A DNA stretch of 64,000 nucleotides from NCBI RefSeq assembly GCF_003970675.1, contig NZ_CP034563.1, forward strand, positions 248,001 to 312,000, written 5' to 3'. The position numbers and the translations under genes were made by a program. This document shows, piece by piece, positions 55,383 to 64,000 of this stretch; position 1 is the stretch's first letter; every line of letters begins with the position of its first letter. The stretch comes from Flammeovirga pectinis. Its GTDB lineage: Bacteria; Bacteroidota; Bacteroidia; Cytophagales; Flammeovirgaceae. The notes under the pieces were generated by a model, which worked only from the letters and a program-made list of their open reading frames with translations, searched no databases and had not been told where the DNA came from.

Positions 55383-56795
55383 CTAAATTAAGCTATATTC
55401 CTTTAATGCTTTATCCAGTAGTTTTCTGTGTTTTTCAACTTCTACTTTATAAGTGGCATCTTTTACAATGTTTTTATTTTCTTCAGGATCTTTAGAAAGA
55501 TCGTACATCATTTCTGCAATTAATACTCCCTTTTTGTTTTTAAAAGCAGTGTATCTATACCCTTTTGTTCTGATAGAATCTCCTTGTTTCCATCTACTTA
55601 AAGCATACTCTTTTGTAGAGAAATTATGATCTTTTAAAACGGGTACTAAGCTCTGACCTTGTAATTGCGAAGGCCCCTCTAACCCTGCCAAGTCACATAA
55701 AGTTGGAAATATATCAACAATTTCTGCAAAACCATCTGCCTTTGCAGCCGTCATATTTTTCCCTTCTTGAGGTTTAATTATTAACGGGACTCTTAAAGCA
55801 ATATCAAAGTTTGTGTGTTTTGCCCAAAAAGAATGCTCTCCTAATTGCCAACCATGGTCTCCCCAAAGTACAATAATAGAATTCTCGTACAAGCCTTGTT
55901 TTTTTAATTCAGCAATTAAATCACCTACTAAATAATCTGAAAAACTTACTGATGCATAATACCCATGCTTTAATTTCTTAGCTAAATCACTTGGTACATC
56001 TCCTTTTTTAGGAACAGAATTATAGGCTCTCAATTCTCCGTACGTTGTTTTTGCAACTTCTGGCATATTCTCAGGCTTGTATGGATTGTCCGCCATTGGA
56101 ATATCATCTTCATTGTATAAATCCCAAAAACGTTTTGGTGCTACAAATGGAAGGTGAGGACGGGCAATACCTACTGCCATAAAAAACGGTTGGTCCTTCT
56201 TTTTCAATTCTGCCAATCTTTCTTTGGCAATTTTAACCGATCTACCGTCTAAGAAATCTGTGTCTTTACTATCCATTACTACCTCATAAGGTTGTGGCCT
56301 TTTATAAGGAGCTACAGGGTTTTTAGCTTCTTCTACTAATGCTTTATTGTGGTATTCGAACATACTTTCTGCAGGATGATATTCTGTCCAAGTACGTTCT
56401 ACAGCATCTTTTTTACCATGAATTACTTTACCAATTGAAAAAGTATAGTATCCGTTCTCTTTAAAATGCTGACCAATTGTTACAGCATTTGGCAGATCAT
56501 GATCAATCTCTGTTCCTGCAGAAGTAAATCTTTTAGGTGTTGGACGAACGCCAGTATGCATAGATGCTCTTGATGCCCCACAAACAGGCACTTGGCAAAA
56601 AGCATTATTAAATGTAGTTGCATGTTCGCTTAATGCATCAATCTGAGGAGTTTGAATCAATTTATTTCCATAAATGCCTAACTCTGGTCTTAAATCATCT
56701 ATTGTAATTAAGATGATGTTTGGCTTATCTTGAGCAGCAAGGAGGGATGGTAAACAAACCATCAACATCATTGCTATTTTTACTAAATTCTTCAT
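55383..56795 (-). CDS. Sulfatase (S1, iduronate-2-sulfatase-like)
   Basis: 470 residues with a signal peptide (ending LLAAQ). Metal-binding IILITIDDLRPELG is followed by VCGASRASMHTGVRP, in which Cys72 is the formylglycine precursor (CxAxR variant), and WGDHGWQLGEHSFWAKH and SIGKVIHG complete the site. This pattern is that of iduronate-2-sulfatase-like enzymes (S1_7-type). It should remove sulfate from a uronic-acid or similar residue. The last gene of a five-gene operon, 1 bp after the previous stop. Confidence 0.92.
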   Translation of the reverse strand: MKNLVKIAMMLMVCLPSLLAAQDKPNIILITIDDLRPELGIYGNKLIQTPQIDALSEHATTFNNAFCQVPVCGASRASMHTGVRPTPKRFTSAGTEIDHDLPNAVTIGQHFKENGYYTFSIGKVIHGKKDAVERTWTEYHPAESMFEYHNKALVEEAKNPVAPYKRPQPYEVVMDSKDTDFLDGRSVKIAKERLAELKKKDQPFFMAVGIARPHLPFVAPKRFWDLYNEDDIPMADNPYKPENMPEVAKTTYGELRAYNSVPKKGDVPSDLAKKLKHGYYASVSFSDYLVGDLIAELKKQGLYENSIIVLWGDHGWQLGEHSFWAKHTNFDIALRVPLIIKPQEGKNMTAAKADGFAEIVDIFPTLCDLAGLEGPSQLQGQSLVPVLKDHNFSTKEYALSRWKQGDSIRTKGYRYTAFKNKKGVLIAEMMYDLSKDPEENKNIVKDATYKVEVEKHRKLLDKALKEYSLI

Positions 56796-56796
56796 A

Positions 56797-58221
56797 TTAG
56801 ATCGTCGCTTTAACTTCTTCTTTCCAAGTAGTAATCAATTGCTTTAAACGAGCAGCATCTTTCTTATTAACATCAATAAGGTTTGTTGCTTCGAACGGAT
56901 CTTTTGATAAATCATACAATTCATAGTGGTCATCATCATAGAAATAAGACATTTTTAAATCTCCATCTCTCACCACTGTGCAATTGGTATCGCCTGTAGA
57001 TTTTGGTCTTGCTCTAGAAGAATGCCAGAACAATGTACGGTCTGTTGTTTTCCCTTTTTGGATTTCCGTTTTAATACTAACACCATCTTTGTGTTCTGAT
57101 GGAATTAAGTCTAAACCACATAAATCTAATAACGTAGGGTACAAATCTGTATTTGTTGTTACCTGATCTGAAGTGTGTTTCTTCGTAATTTTCGCACCTG
57201 CAAATATCAAAGGTACTTTTGTTCCACCTTCGTAAGTATGTCCTTTACCAGCTCTTAAAGGCAAGTTAGAAGTCGCCAGTTCTCTCTTATTATTTACTCC
57301 TCTATTAGATAATCCACCATGATCTGAAGTAAAGACAATAATCGTATTATCATAAAGTCCTTTGTCTTTTAATGCTTTTACAACACGTCCTAAACTTTCG
57401 TCTACAGATTCTACCATTGCACCATATACAACATTGTTTTGGTGCATTTTAGTATATCCATCTTGAAGCGTGTATTCTGGTCCTTCAAAAGTAACCCCTT
57501 CTATTTTTGTTTTATATTTTTTGATGTGCTCTTTTTTTGCTTGGAAAGGCGTATGCACACCATAATGGCAAAGCATAATAAAGAACGGATCTTTATGGTC
57601 TTCATTGATAAAGTTAATCGTCTCGTCTGTTAAACGATCAGTAAGGTATTCACCTTCAACACCATTATCTAAACCTACAATTTTACCATGTCCTTTCTTT
57701 TTAGACTTCTTCGGATTTTTTGGAACATTGTAAGGGAAGAAATAAGAATTAGGAGCACCAGCTGCACAACCTGCAATATTAATATCGTACCCTTTATTCT
57801 GAGGCCATTCGTCTTCAGTATGTCCTAAATGCCATTTACCTGCAAAAAAAGTATGGTAGCCATTGTTTTTAAATGCCTGCCCAATTGTTACTTCATTATC
57901 GTAAAATTTCTTGTCTTTAATTGTGTTCTCATTTCTTGATGGAATACCTGCTCTTGCTGGATAACGTCCTGTTTGTAATGCATAGCGAGAAGGTAGACAA
58001 CGTGGGTGAGCCACATAAGCATTGTTAAAATCTAATCCATCTTCTGCTAACTGATCAATGTTAGGCGTTTCGTAAAAGTCTGCATCGTGTTTAGAGATAT
58101 CATAGTACCCTAAATCATCTACTACAAAAACGAGAACGTTCTTTTTATTTTGTGCAATAACGCTGCAGCTCATTAATAAAAGAGATGCTACTAGTAATTT
58201 TAAAAATTTCATACTTTTCAA
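56797..58221 (-). CDS. Sulfatase (S1, Cys-type)
   Basis: 474 residues with a signal peptide that also resembles a lipobox (LLLMSC, Cys19). Motifs: VFVVDDLGYYDI, HPRCLPSRYALQTGRYP (Cys75, formylglycine precursor, CxPxR), FAGKWHLGH and FTSDHGGLSNRG. Very close to the next gene upstream (58234-59646), from which it probably arose by duplication. It should hydrolyse a sulfate ester on the PUL glycan. Confidence 0.93.
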   Translation of the reverse strand: MKSMKFLKLLVASLLLMSCSVIAQNKKNVLVFVVDDLGYYDISKHDADFYETPNIDQLAEDGLDFNNAYVAHPRCLPSRYALQTGRYPARAGIPSRNENTIKDKKFYDNEVTIGQAFKNNGYHTFFAGKWHLGHTEDEWPQNKGYDINIAGCAAGAPNSYFFPYNVPKNPKKSKKKGHGKIVGLDNGVEGEYLTDRLTDETINFINEDHKDPFFIMLCHYGVHTPFQAKKEHIKKYKTKIEGVTFEGPEYTLQDGYTKMHQNNVVYGAMVESVDESLGRVVKALKDKGLYDNTIIVFTSDHGGLSNRGVNNKRELATSNLPLRAGKGHTYEGGTKVPLIFAGAKITKKHTSDQVTTNTDLYPTLLDLCGLDLIPSEHKDGVSIKTEIQKGKTTDRTLFWHSSRARPKSTGDTNCTVVRDGDLKMSYFYDDDHYELYDLSKDPFEATNLIDVNKKDAARLKQLITTWKEEVKATI

Positions 58222-58233
58222 TTTATTAAAAAA

Positions 58234-59646
58234 TTAGAGAATTACGGCGTCAATCTCTTTTCGCCAAGTGTTTATTAATTGCGTAAGTTTGTTTTCCTTC
58301 TTTCCATTTTCGGTATAAATGTTTGTCGTCTCAAAAGGATCTTTCGATAAGTCATACATTTCATAACGGCCTTCAGAAAAGAAATCAAATAATATGATAT
58401 CTCCATCTCTAACAACAGTACAATTTGTATCTCCGGTAGAACGAAGTCTACTCATTGGAGAATGCCAATAAACTGTACGTTCCTCCACTTTATTATTTGT
58501 GATTGCTTTTTTAATACTAATGCCATCTTTATGTTGATTTGGTAGTAATGGCAAACCGCATAAATCTAATACTGTAGGGTATATATCTAAATTTGTTGCT
58601 ACCTGTGTAGAGGTGTTTTTTTTATGTGATATGCCTCCTGCAAAAACGAGAGGTACTTTTATTCCTCCTTCATAAATATGCCCTTTCCCTGCTCTTAATG
58701 GCAAGTTTGAAGTGGCAATTTTTCTTTTATTTCCAACCCCTCTATTTGATAAACCTCCATGATCTGAAGTAAAAACAATAACCGTTTTTTCGTATAAACC
58801 TTCTGCTTTTAGCGTTTTAATTACTTGGCCTAAGCTTTGGTCTACCGACTCAATCATTGCGGCATAAATCGGGTTGTTTTGATGTTGTTTTGTTTCACCA
58901 TCCTTTAGTTCAAATTCTGGCCCATCAAAAGGTAATGTCTGTAATTTTGCTTTATACTTCTCTACCAATGCTGGTTTTGCTTCTAAAGGTGTGTGTACAC
59001 CATAATGGCAAAGCATTGCAAAAAAAGGTTTTGCATGTTCCTCTTTAAGGTAGTTTACTGTTTCTATTGTTAGTCTATCTGTTAAATACTCTCCTTTTTC
59101 TCCTTTTTCCAGACCTTCAATATTTCTATGATTCCCAGATTTTTTAGGATCTTGAGGAACATTATATGGATAAAAATAAGACTTTGGAGCACCTGCACTA
59201 CACCCTGCAATGTTACTATCGTAACCTCTATTCTGAGGCCATGTTGCAGCAGTTTCTCCTAAATGCCATTTACCCGCAAAGAAGGTAGTATAACCATTAT
59301 TTTTAAAAGCTTGTCCTATTGATATTTCACTTTCAGACAATTCACATTTATCTTTTCCTAATTTACCAGGAGCACCCACTCTTGCAGGAGCTTTACCTGT
59401 CTGTAAACCATATCTTGAGGGTACACATCTAGGGTGAGAAGAATAAGCATTTGTAAAGTCTACTCCTTCATTTACCAATTGATCTATGTTTGGTGTTTCA
59501 TAAAATTCTGATCCATGTGCACCAATATCAAAGTAACCTAAATCATCTACCACAAACACGAGTACATTCTTTTTTTGTGCACTTGCCGATAACAACGTAG
59601 ACAACACAAAAAGAGTACTGATAATTACCGTTCTCTTCTTACTCAT
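58234..59646 (-). CDS. Sulfatase (S1, Cys-type)
   Basis: 470 residues with a signal peptide (ending SASAQ). Motifs: VFVVDDLGYFDIGAHG, HPRCVPSRYGLQTGKAP (Cys74), FAGKWHLGE, FTSDHGGLSNRG. It shares long stretches with the 56797-58221 product (for example GKGH.YEGG.KVPL and SKDPFE.TN), so the two are paralogs that may act on different sulfate positions. Overlaps the esterase stop by 8 bp, which supports one operon. Confidence 0.93.
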   Translation of the reverse strand: MSKKRTVIISTLFVLSTLLSASAQKKNVLVFVVDDLGYFDIGAHGSEFYETPNIDQLVNEGVDFTNAYSSHPRCVPSRYGLQTGKAPARVGAPGKLGKDKCELSESEISIGQAFKNNGYTTFFAGKWHLGETAATWPQNRGYDSNIAGCSAGAPKSYFYPYNVPQDPKKSGNHRNIEGLEKGEKGEYLTDRLTIETVNYLKEEHAKPFFAMLCHYGVHTPLEAKPALVEKYKAKLQTLPFDGPEFELKDGETKQHQNNPIYAAMIESVDQSLGQVIKTLKAEGLYEKTVIVFTSDHGGLSNRGVGNKRKIATSNLPLRAGKGHIYEGGIKVPLVFAGGISHKKNTSTQVATNLDIYPTVLDLCGLPLLPNQHKDGISIKKAITNNKVEERTVYWHSPMSRLRSTGDTNCTVVRDGDIILFDFFSEGRYEMYDLSKDPFETTNIYTENGKKENKLTQLINTWRKEIDAVIL

Positions 59647-60568
59647 GCTCTTTTCTTATTGGATAAATTGCTCCTTCTGGAACTTCCACCGTATAATTGT
59701 CCGTTAAGTACTTTTGCTCCACTAAGAAATCATCTAAAGCTTGCATAGTATCATAAAACCAACGGTTGTCTATTGTACCTTTTGGATAACCTTGTTTCTT
59801 TCCATATCCTTTATTAAAAAAAGAATGTTCAGCACCTTTATAGATCAATAATTTACAACTTACATCTGCCGTTTTACATCTGCTTTCAAAATCATTTGCT
59901 AGCGGTATAGAGGTCACTTTATCGTGATCTCCTAACTGAATTAGCATTGATGGAAATGATGCATCAATATTTTGTCTTGGGCTAAATGTTTCCCAATTAA
60001 TTCCTTTTGCTGATAACTCTTCTGCTACAACTCTATGTCCATAACCTTCTTTACTTACACCCAGAACTGGATTAAAAAGAACAAGTAAGTTCGGAGCATA
60101 ATCTTTTTGATGTATACCTTCGGTTAAAGGTGTAATAAAAGATAAACTCAATGCCAAATGTCCACCTGCAGAACCACCTCCTACGGCAATTTTATCTGGA
60201 TCAACACCGTATTTCTTTGCATTTTTTCTGACAAATGCTATAGCTTCTTGGGTATCTTCAACACATTCATAAATGGTTGTACCGTGCTTTTTCCGTACTC
60301 TATATTCTGGGCTAAAAACCACTAAACCTCTATCTGCTAAGTGTTGTGCTTGTAAATAGAAAGCCTTTGGAGAACCAGAGTTCCATCCACCTCCATGAAT
60401 TAAAACAACCGCTCCTTTACTCTTTGCTTGTTCTTTTGGTAAAAAGATATGGTGCTTTAATTTTACACCACCAATCTCTTTATAAACCACTTTTTCGGTT
60501 GGTTTAACCTGAGCAAACAATTGCAGAGCTAAAAAAATAATAAAAGATGTTAGTACAATTCGTTTCAT
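59639..60568 (-). CDS. Alpha/beta-hydrolase, esterase-like
   Basis: About 309 residues from ATG 60568 (MKRIVLTSFIIFLALQLFA, signal peptide); an earlier ATG at 60604 lies inside a hairpin and is less likely. HGGGWNSG gives the oxyanion hole, GGGSAGGH the nucleophile elbow, and AEHSFF near the C-terminus the catalytic His. This matches secreted acyl/acetyl esterases of the BD-FAE type. In a sulfatase operon it probably removes acyl groups from the same glycan. The gene overlaps the sulfatase at 58234-59646. Confidence 0.88.
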   Translation of the reverse strand: MKRIVLTSFIIFLALQLFAQVKPTEKVVYKEIGGVKLKHHIFLPKEQAKSKGAVVLIHGGGWNSGSPKAFYLQAQHLADRGLVVFSPEYRVRKKHGTTIYECVEDTQEAIAFVRKNAKKYGVDPDKIAVGGGSAGGHLALSLSFITPLTEGIHQKDYAPNLLVLFNPVLGVSKEGYGHRVVAEELSAKGINWETFSPRQNIDASFPSMLIQLGDHDKVTSIPLANDFESRCKTADVSCKLLIYKGAEHSFFNKGYGKKQGYPKGTIDNRWFYDTMQALDDFLVEQKYLTDNYTVEVPEGAIYPIRKEHE

Positions 60569-60587
60569 TTCAATGTTGATTAAAGTT

Positions 60588-60621
60588 GGAATTAGGCACT
60601 CCAATTGATGTGCCTAATTCC
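60588..60621 (-). promoter_or_regulatory. Hairpin between GH3 and esterase genes
   Basis: A perfect 12-bp stem (GGAATTAGGCAC and complement), 10-nt loop, no T-run. Likely an RNA stability element setting relative expression of genes in the operon. Confidence 0.45.
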
Positions 60622-60685
60622 TAAATTATTAATAATGCATGAGTGATTATAAGTAGTCATTATTTCTTTAAAGTGATCACCTCAA

Positions 60686-63064
60686 TTACATCGCCGGATA
60701 ATTTGGCTTGTAATCGTTAAGTTCTAACTTTTTAGTCTCAGAAACCTCAAGTTTCACACTTTTTAAATCTTTATCTCTAGAAGATGAACCCACCATAATA
60801 GTAAACATTCCTTTTTCTACTCCCCATTCCATTTCTTGATTAAAGAATGCAAGATCTTGTGTAGATAAATCAAAAGTTACAGATTTCGTCTCACCTGCAT
60901 TTAAGTTTATTTTTCTATATGCTTTTAATTCTTTTACTGGGCGTGTTACAGAAGAATAATCATCTCTGATATACACCTGTACTGTTTCTTCTCCGTCTAC
61001 TTTTCCTATATTAGAAACATCACATGAAACCGTAAATGTGCCATCACCTTTAATAGATGTTTTGTTTACAGCAATATTATCTGTAGTGTATTTAGTATAC
61101 GATAAGCCGTAACCAAATGCATATAGAGGATCTTTATTTGTAAATTTATATTTGTGGAAATAATGAGAAGGTTTGTGGTTATAATATAACTTCACTTGGC
61201 CAACTGTACGAGGCACTGTGATTGGCAATTTAGCTGTAGGGTTAACATCACCAAATAAGATTTCAGTAATTGCTTGTCCTCCAAAAGTACCAGGTTCCCA
61301 TGCTTCTAAGATACCGCTTACGTTATTTTCTAACCACTCTTCTCCAATTGGACGTCCGTTTACTAGTACTGCAAGAACTGGTGTTCCCGTTTTCTTAATT
61401 GCTTTAATTAATTCTAGCTGACGACCAGGAAGATCGATATGTGCTCTATCTGTATTTTCTCCACACGTTTTATTTTTCCAATCCCAGCGCATAGAGTTTT
61501 CACCAACTACAACTACTGCTAAATCTGCTTTAGCTGCTCTTAAAGCGGCTTCTTTAATTGCTTTATCTGTTGTTTTACCAATAACTTCACCACTGTTATA
61601 GTAGTCTAGTTTAAAGCCTTTGTCTTTAGATACAGCTTCTAAACCTTCTTTTACAGTAATTATACGGTCTTGAGGTTGGTACCAAGTCCAATCTCCTAAG
61701 ATTGTTTCGTTATCAGCGTTTGGCCCTGTTAAGAAGATTTTTTTATGTTGTCCTTTTTTAAGTGGAAGAATACCATCGTTCTTTAATAAGACAATAGATT
61801 TTCTTGCAATTTCTAAAGAAGTAGCTTGATGTTGTTGATTAAATACCACTTCATCTGCTTTTTTCTCATCTACATAAGGGTTTTCGAATAAGCCCAATCT
61901 AAACTTCACTTCTAAAATTTTAGAACATGCTTCATTTACTCTTGCTTCTGGAACAATACCTTCTCTTACTGCAGAAATAATAGATGCTGAGAATTTAGGA
62001 CCGTGCATGTGCATATCCATACCGTTGTTTACAGAGCTTCTAAAAGCATCGTCTAAATTTTCTGCCTGACCATGTAAAGTATGAATACGTTCAATATCCA
62101 TCCAATCTGATACATAGAAGCCATCAAAACCATATTCATCACGAACAATATCCGTCATAAACTCTTTGCTATTATGACAAGGAATACCGTTTACTTCATT
62201 GTGTGCAGTCATTATAGAAAATACATTTGCTTCTTGTACTGCTCTTCTATAAGGAGGTAAATGTACTTCTCTTATCGATCTCATTGATAAATCTAATGGA
62301 GATGCGTTGGTACCATTTAATGGCTCACCACCACCAATAAGGTGTTTTGCACAAGCAATTACTTTCTCATTTCCTGTAAAATCTCCTTGCTGAAAACCTT
62401 TTATCATTTCTACACCCATATTACCTACTAGGTAAGGGTCTTCTCCAAAAGTTTCTCCAACTCTACCCCAGCGTGCATCTCTTGCAATATCAATGTTAGG
62501 AGTAAAAGCCCAGTGAGAACCTGTTGCTCTCATTTCTTTTGCAGATTCTTCACCTACTCTATACGATAGGTTTTCTTCCCAAGTACTTGCCACCCCAATT
62601 GGTGTCGGATAGATTGTAGCACCGTAATTTAAACCATTACCGTGGATAGCGTCAATGCCTATTAATAAAGGAATTTTTAAACGTGAATGCATGGCTAAAC
62701 CTTGTAACTTGTTTGCCTCTTCTGCTGAGATAACATGAAGAAAAGAACCTATTTTTCCTTCTTCTGTCATTTTTGCAATATCTGAAGAATGAAGACCAGG
62801 ATAAAATCCCAATGCATCATTGTTATGTAACTCCTCTGGAGACAGATCTTCTTCTGCTTTTTTCATGTGTTCAAGACCTACAAACTGTGCCATTTGTGCA
62901 ACTTTTTCTTCTAAAGTCATACGCGACATTAAGTCTCTTACTCTGTCTTGAACGTCTATATTACTGTTCTTGTAAATTGGCTTATCATTACTTGCTCTAG
63001 TTTCGCAAGAAATGTTACTAAAAGCAATTGCTATAAAGATTAAACCGGTGATTAGATTTCTCAT
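60686..63064 (-). CDS. Glycoside hydrolase family 3 (beta-glucosidase-like), lipoprotein
   Basis: 792 residues with a lipobox (AFSNISC, Cys20). The (beta/alpha)8 domain (about 40-370) contains the nucleophile Asp in YVSDWMD (D320) and GIDAIHGNGLNYGATIYPTPIG. A second alpha/beta domain (KSIVLLKNDGILPLKK, VVVGENSMRWDWK) and an FnIII-like C-terminal domain complete it. It would release glucose or related monosaccharides from oligosaccharides, anchored in the envelope. First gene of the operon with esterase and three sulfatases. Confidence 0.95.
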   Translation of the reverse strand: MRNLITGLIFIAIAFSNISCETRASNDKPIYKNSNIDVQDRVRDLMSRMTLEEKVAQMAQFVGLEHMKKAEEDLSPEELHNNDALGFYPGLHSSDIAKMTEEGKIGSFLHVISAEEANKLQGLAMHSRLKIPLLIGIDAIHGNGLNYGATIYPTPIGVASTWEENLSYRVGEESAKEMRATGSHWAFTPNIDIARDARWGRVGETFGEDPYLVGNMGVEMIKGFQQGDFTGNEKVIACAKHLIGGGEPLNGTNASPLDLSMRSIREVHLPPYRRAVQEANVFSIMTAHNEVNGIPCHNSKEFMTDIVRDEYGFDGFYVSDWMDIERIHTLHGQAENLDDAFRSSVNNGMDMHMHGPKFSASIISAVREGIVPEARVNEACSKILEVKFRLGLFENPYVDEKKADEVVFNQQHQATSLEIARKSIVLLKNDGILPLKKGQHKKIFLTGPNADNETILGDWTWYQPQDRIITVKEGLEAVSKDKGFKLDYYNSGEVIGKTTDKAIKEAALRAAKADLAVVVVGENSMRWDWKNKTCGENTDRAHIDLPGRQLELIKAIKKTGTPVLAVLVNGRPIGEEWLENNVSGILEAWEPGTFGGQAITEILFGDVNPTAKLPITVPRTVGQVKLYYNHKPSHYFHKYKFTNKDPLYAFGYGLSYTKYTTDNIAVNKTSIKGDGTFTVSCDVSNIGKVDGEETVQVYIRDDYSSVTRPVKELKAYRKINLNAGETKSVTFDLSTQDLAFFNQEMEWGVEKGMFTIMVGSSSRDKDLKSVKLEVSETKKLELNDYKPNYPAM

Positions 63065-63548
63065 GTGCTCATTAAAAAGTTAATAATTCTTGACTACAAA
63101 ACTCACACTTTAATCATAAACTATGGTAGAGAAATGATTCTTACCAAGGTGAAAATAGTTCTATATCGTTTTGATCAAAATTTAAAACATGTCCTTTATA
63201 GTGTTAAAATTAAAGGTTTTGTTTGATTTTCGAACATAGAACGTTTTTCAAACCATCACGAACAATAACTACCACTAATGTCTTATCTACACTTTATAGA
63301 TTTGTATCACTATTAAATAGAATCACATTAAGAAAATTTTAACCGTTTTAATTTCAAATGATATGAAAAAACATTACTTTAAAGAATGAGACAATAGCAC
63401 TACTTAAAGATTTACTTGTATAAATCTACTAACGCTGGCAACGCTATCTAACGAGAATTTTTTAAAATATGCCAGTTTTCTGTTCAAATATGATCTCACA
63501 AATAATAATCTTATCAAAAGGTTGTTATTGTAAAATAACACTTATATA
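63065..63548. other. Divergent promoter region between the GH3 operon and a SusC gene
   Basis: About 480 bp without a gene. TAGATTTG at 63297-63304 (plus strand) matches the Bacteroidota -7 element, without a clear -33 partner. A short palindrome (GTTATT-gta-AATAAC type) lies about 20 bp before the SusC ATG. Confidence 0.35.
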
Positions 63549-64000
63549 ATGAAGTATAAAAAAATACTCTTTATTCTGTTACTACTATCATTTTCTATCG
63601 ACCAAATAATTGCACAAAACGAAGTAGAATATACTATCCAAGGTGTAATTAAAGATGAAACTGGAATAACTCTACCAGGAGTTAATGTATATAACAGAGA
63701 AACAAAAAGCGGTGTAAAAACGGACTACAATGGTAAGTTTAGCATAAAGCTGAATGGAAATGCTACTTTAGTATTTTCATATATTGGAATGAAAACAAAA
63801 AGAATTGAAGTAGACCCTTTTGATACATCTTTAAGAAATTTAGATGTAGTATTAAAAGAAGACATGGAAATGCTAGACGAAATTGTTGTTGTTGGTTACG
63901 GTAGTCAAAATGCCAGTGACTTAACAGGTTCAGTTTCTCAATTAAAAGAATCAGACGATGTAGTTCGTCAGTACAACAGTGTTGACGAAGTATTAGAAGG
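63549..64000 (+). CDS. SusC/RagA-family TonB-linked transporter, N-terminal part
   Basis: An open frame from ATG 63549 to the window end (about 150 residues). Signal peptide (ending QIIAQ), carboxypeptidase-regulatory-like domain (IQGVIKDETGITLPGVNVYNRETKSG), TonB-box-like LDEIVVVGYGS and the start of the plug. It is transcribed away from the GH3 operon, so it begins another PUL-type unit, possibly co-regulated through the shared 480-bp gap. Confidence 0.92.
   Translation, partial: MKYKKILFILLLLSFSIDQIIAQNEVEYTIQGVIKDETGITLPGVNVYNRETKSGVKTDYNGKFSIKLNGNATLVFSYIGMKTKRIEVDPFDTSLRNLDVVLKEDMEMLDEIVVVGYGSQNASDLTGSVSQLKESDDVVRQYNSVDEVLE

Overview
The window is AT-rich DNA from a Bacteroidota bacterium. 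The evidence is SusC/SusD pairs, a hybrid two-component regulator, type IX secretion (T9SS) C-terminal sorting domains, lipoproteins and a promoter of the Bacteroidota TTG-N18-TAnnTTTG type. The sulfatases and glycan enzymes suggest a marine polysaccharide degrader; a Flammeovirga-like Cytophagales member is my best guess, not proven. Nearly every gene is on the minus strand.

Layout. (1) 1-15.5 kb is a polysaccharide utilization locus: a sulfatase cut by the window edge, SusD, SusC, a surface lipoprotein, a small membrane ORF, a hybrid two-component sensor/regulator (HTCS) and a GH2 glycosidase. (2) 16-25 kb holds an outer-membrane-type protein, a small coiled-coil protein, an RND efflux operon (pump, adaptor and a TolC protein carrying an N-terminal substrate-binding-like domain) and an unknown protein. 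(3) 25-41.6 kb is the most unusual region. It is a degenerate array of orphan RHS toxin tips and their putative immunity genes, interspersed with at least five copies of a leader (the 5' end of the 577-residue barrel-like gene at 25193-26926 fused to an RHS core junction), a sixth longer barrel-gene fragment, and three copies of a 27-bp boundary repeat. No full-length RHS gene is present. Several tips are broken by stops or frameshifts while the immunity reading frames stay open. (4) 41.6-53.5 kb encodes large T9SS cargo proteins: a propeller protein, a GH5-sulfatase fusion, and an adhesin-like protein with long tandem Ig-like repeats. (5) 53.8-55.1 kb has a small lipoprotein and a chalcone-isomerase-like secreted protein, the only complete plus-strand gene I call. 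(6) 55.4-63.1 kb is a compact operon (GH3, esterase and three sulfatases). A divergent SusC gene begins at 63549 and runs off the end.

How it works together. Regions 1, 4, 5 and 6 look like machinery for a sulfated, probably marine, polysaccharide. Sulfatases and an esterase would remove substituents, GH5 would cut chains, GH2 and GH3 would release sugars, SusCD would import oligosaccharides, and the HTCS would sense them. Region 3 is a competition or immunity island: 11 of 12 putative immunity proteins carry a signal peptide, lipobox or membrane segment, so most of the cognate toxins probably act in the envelope. Three tips carry HExxH zincin motifs.
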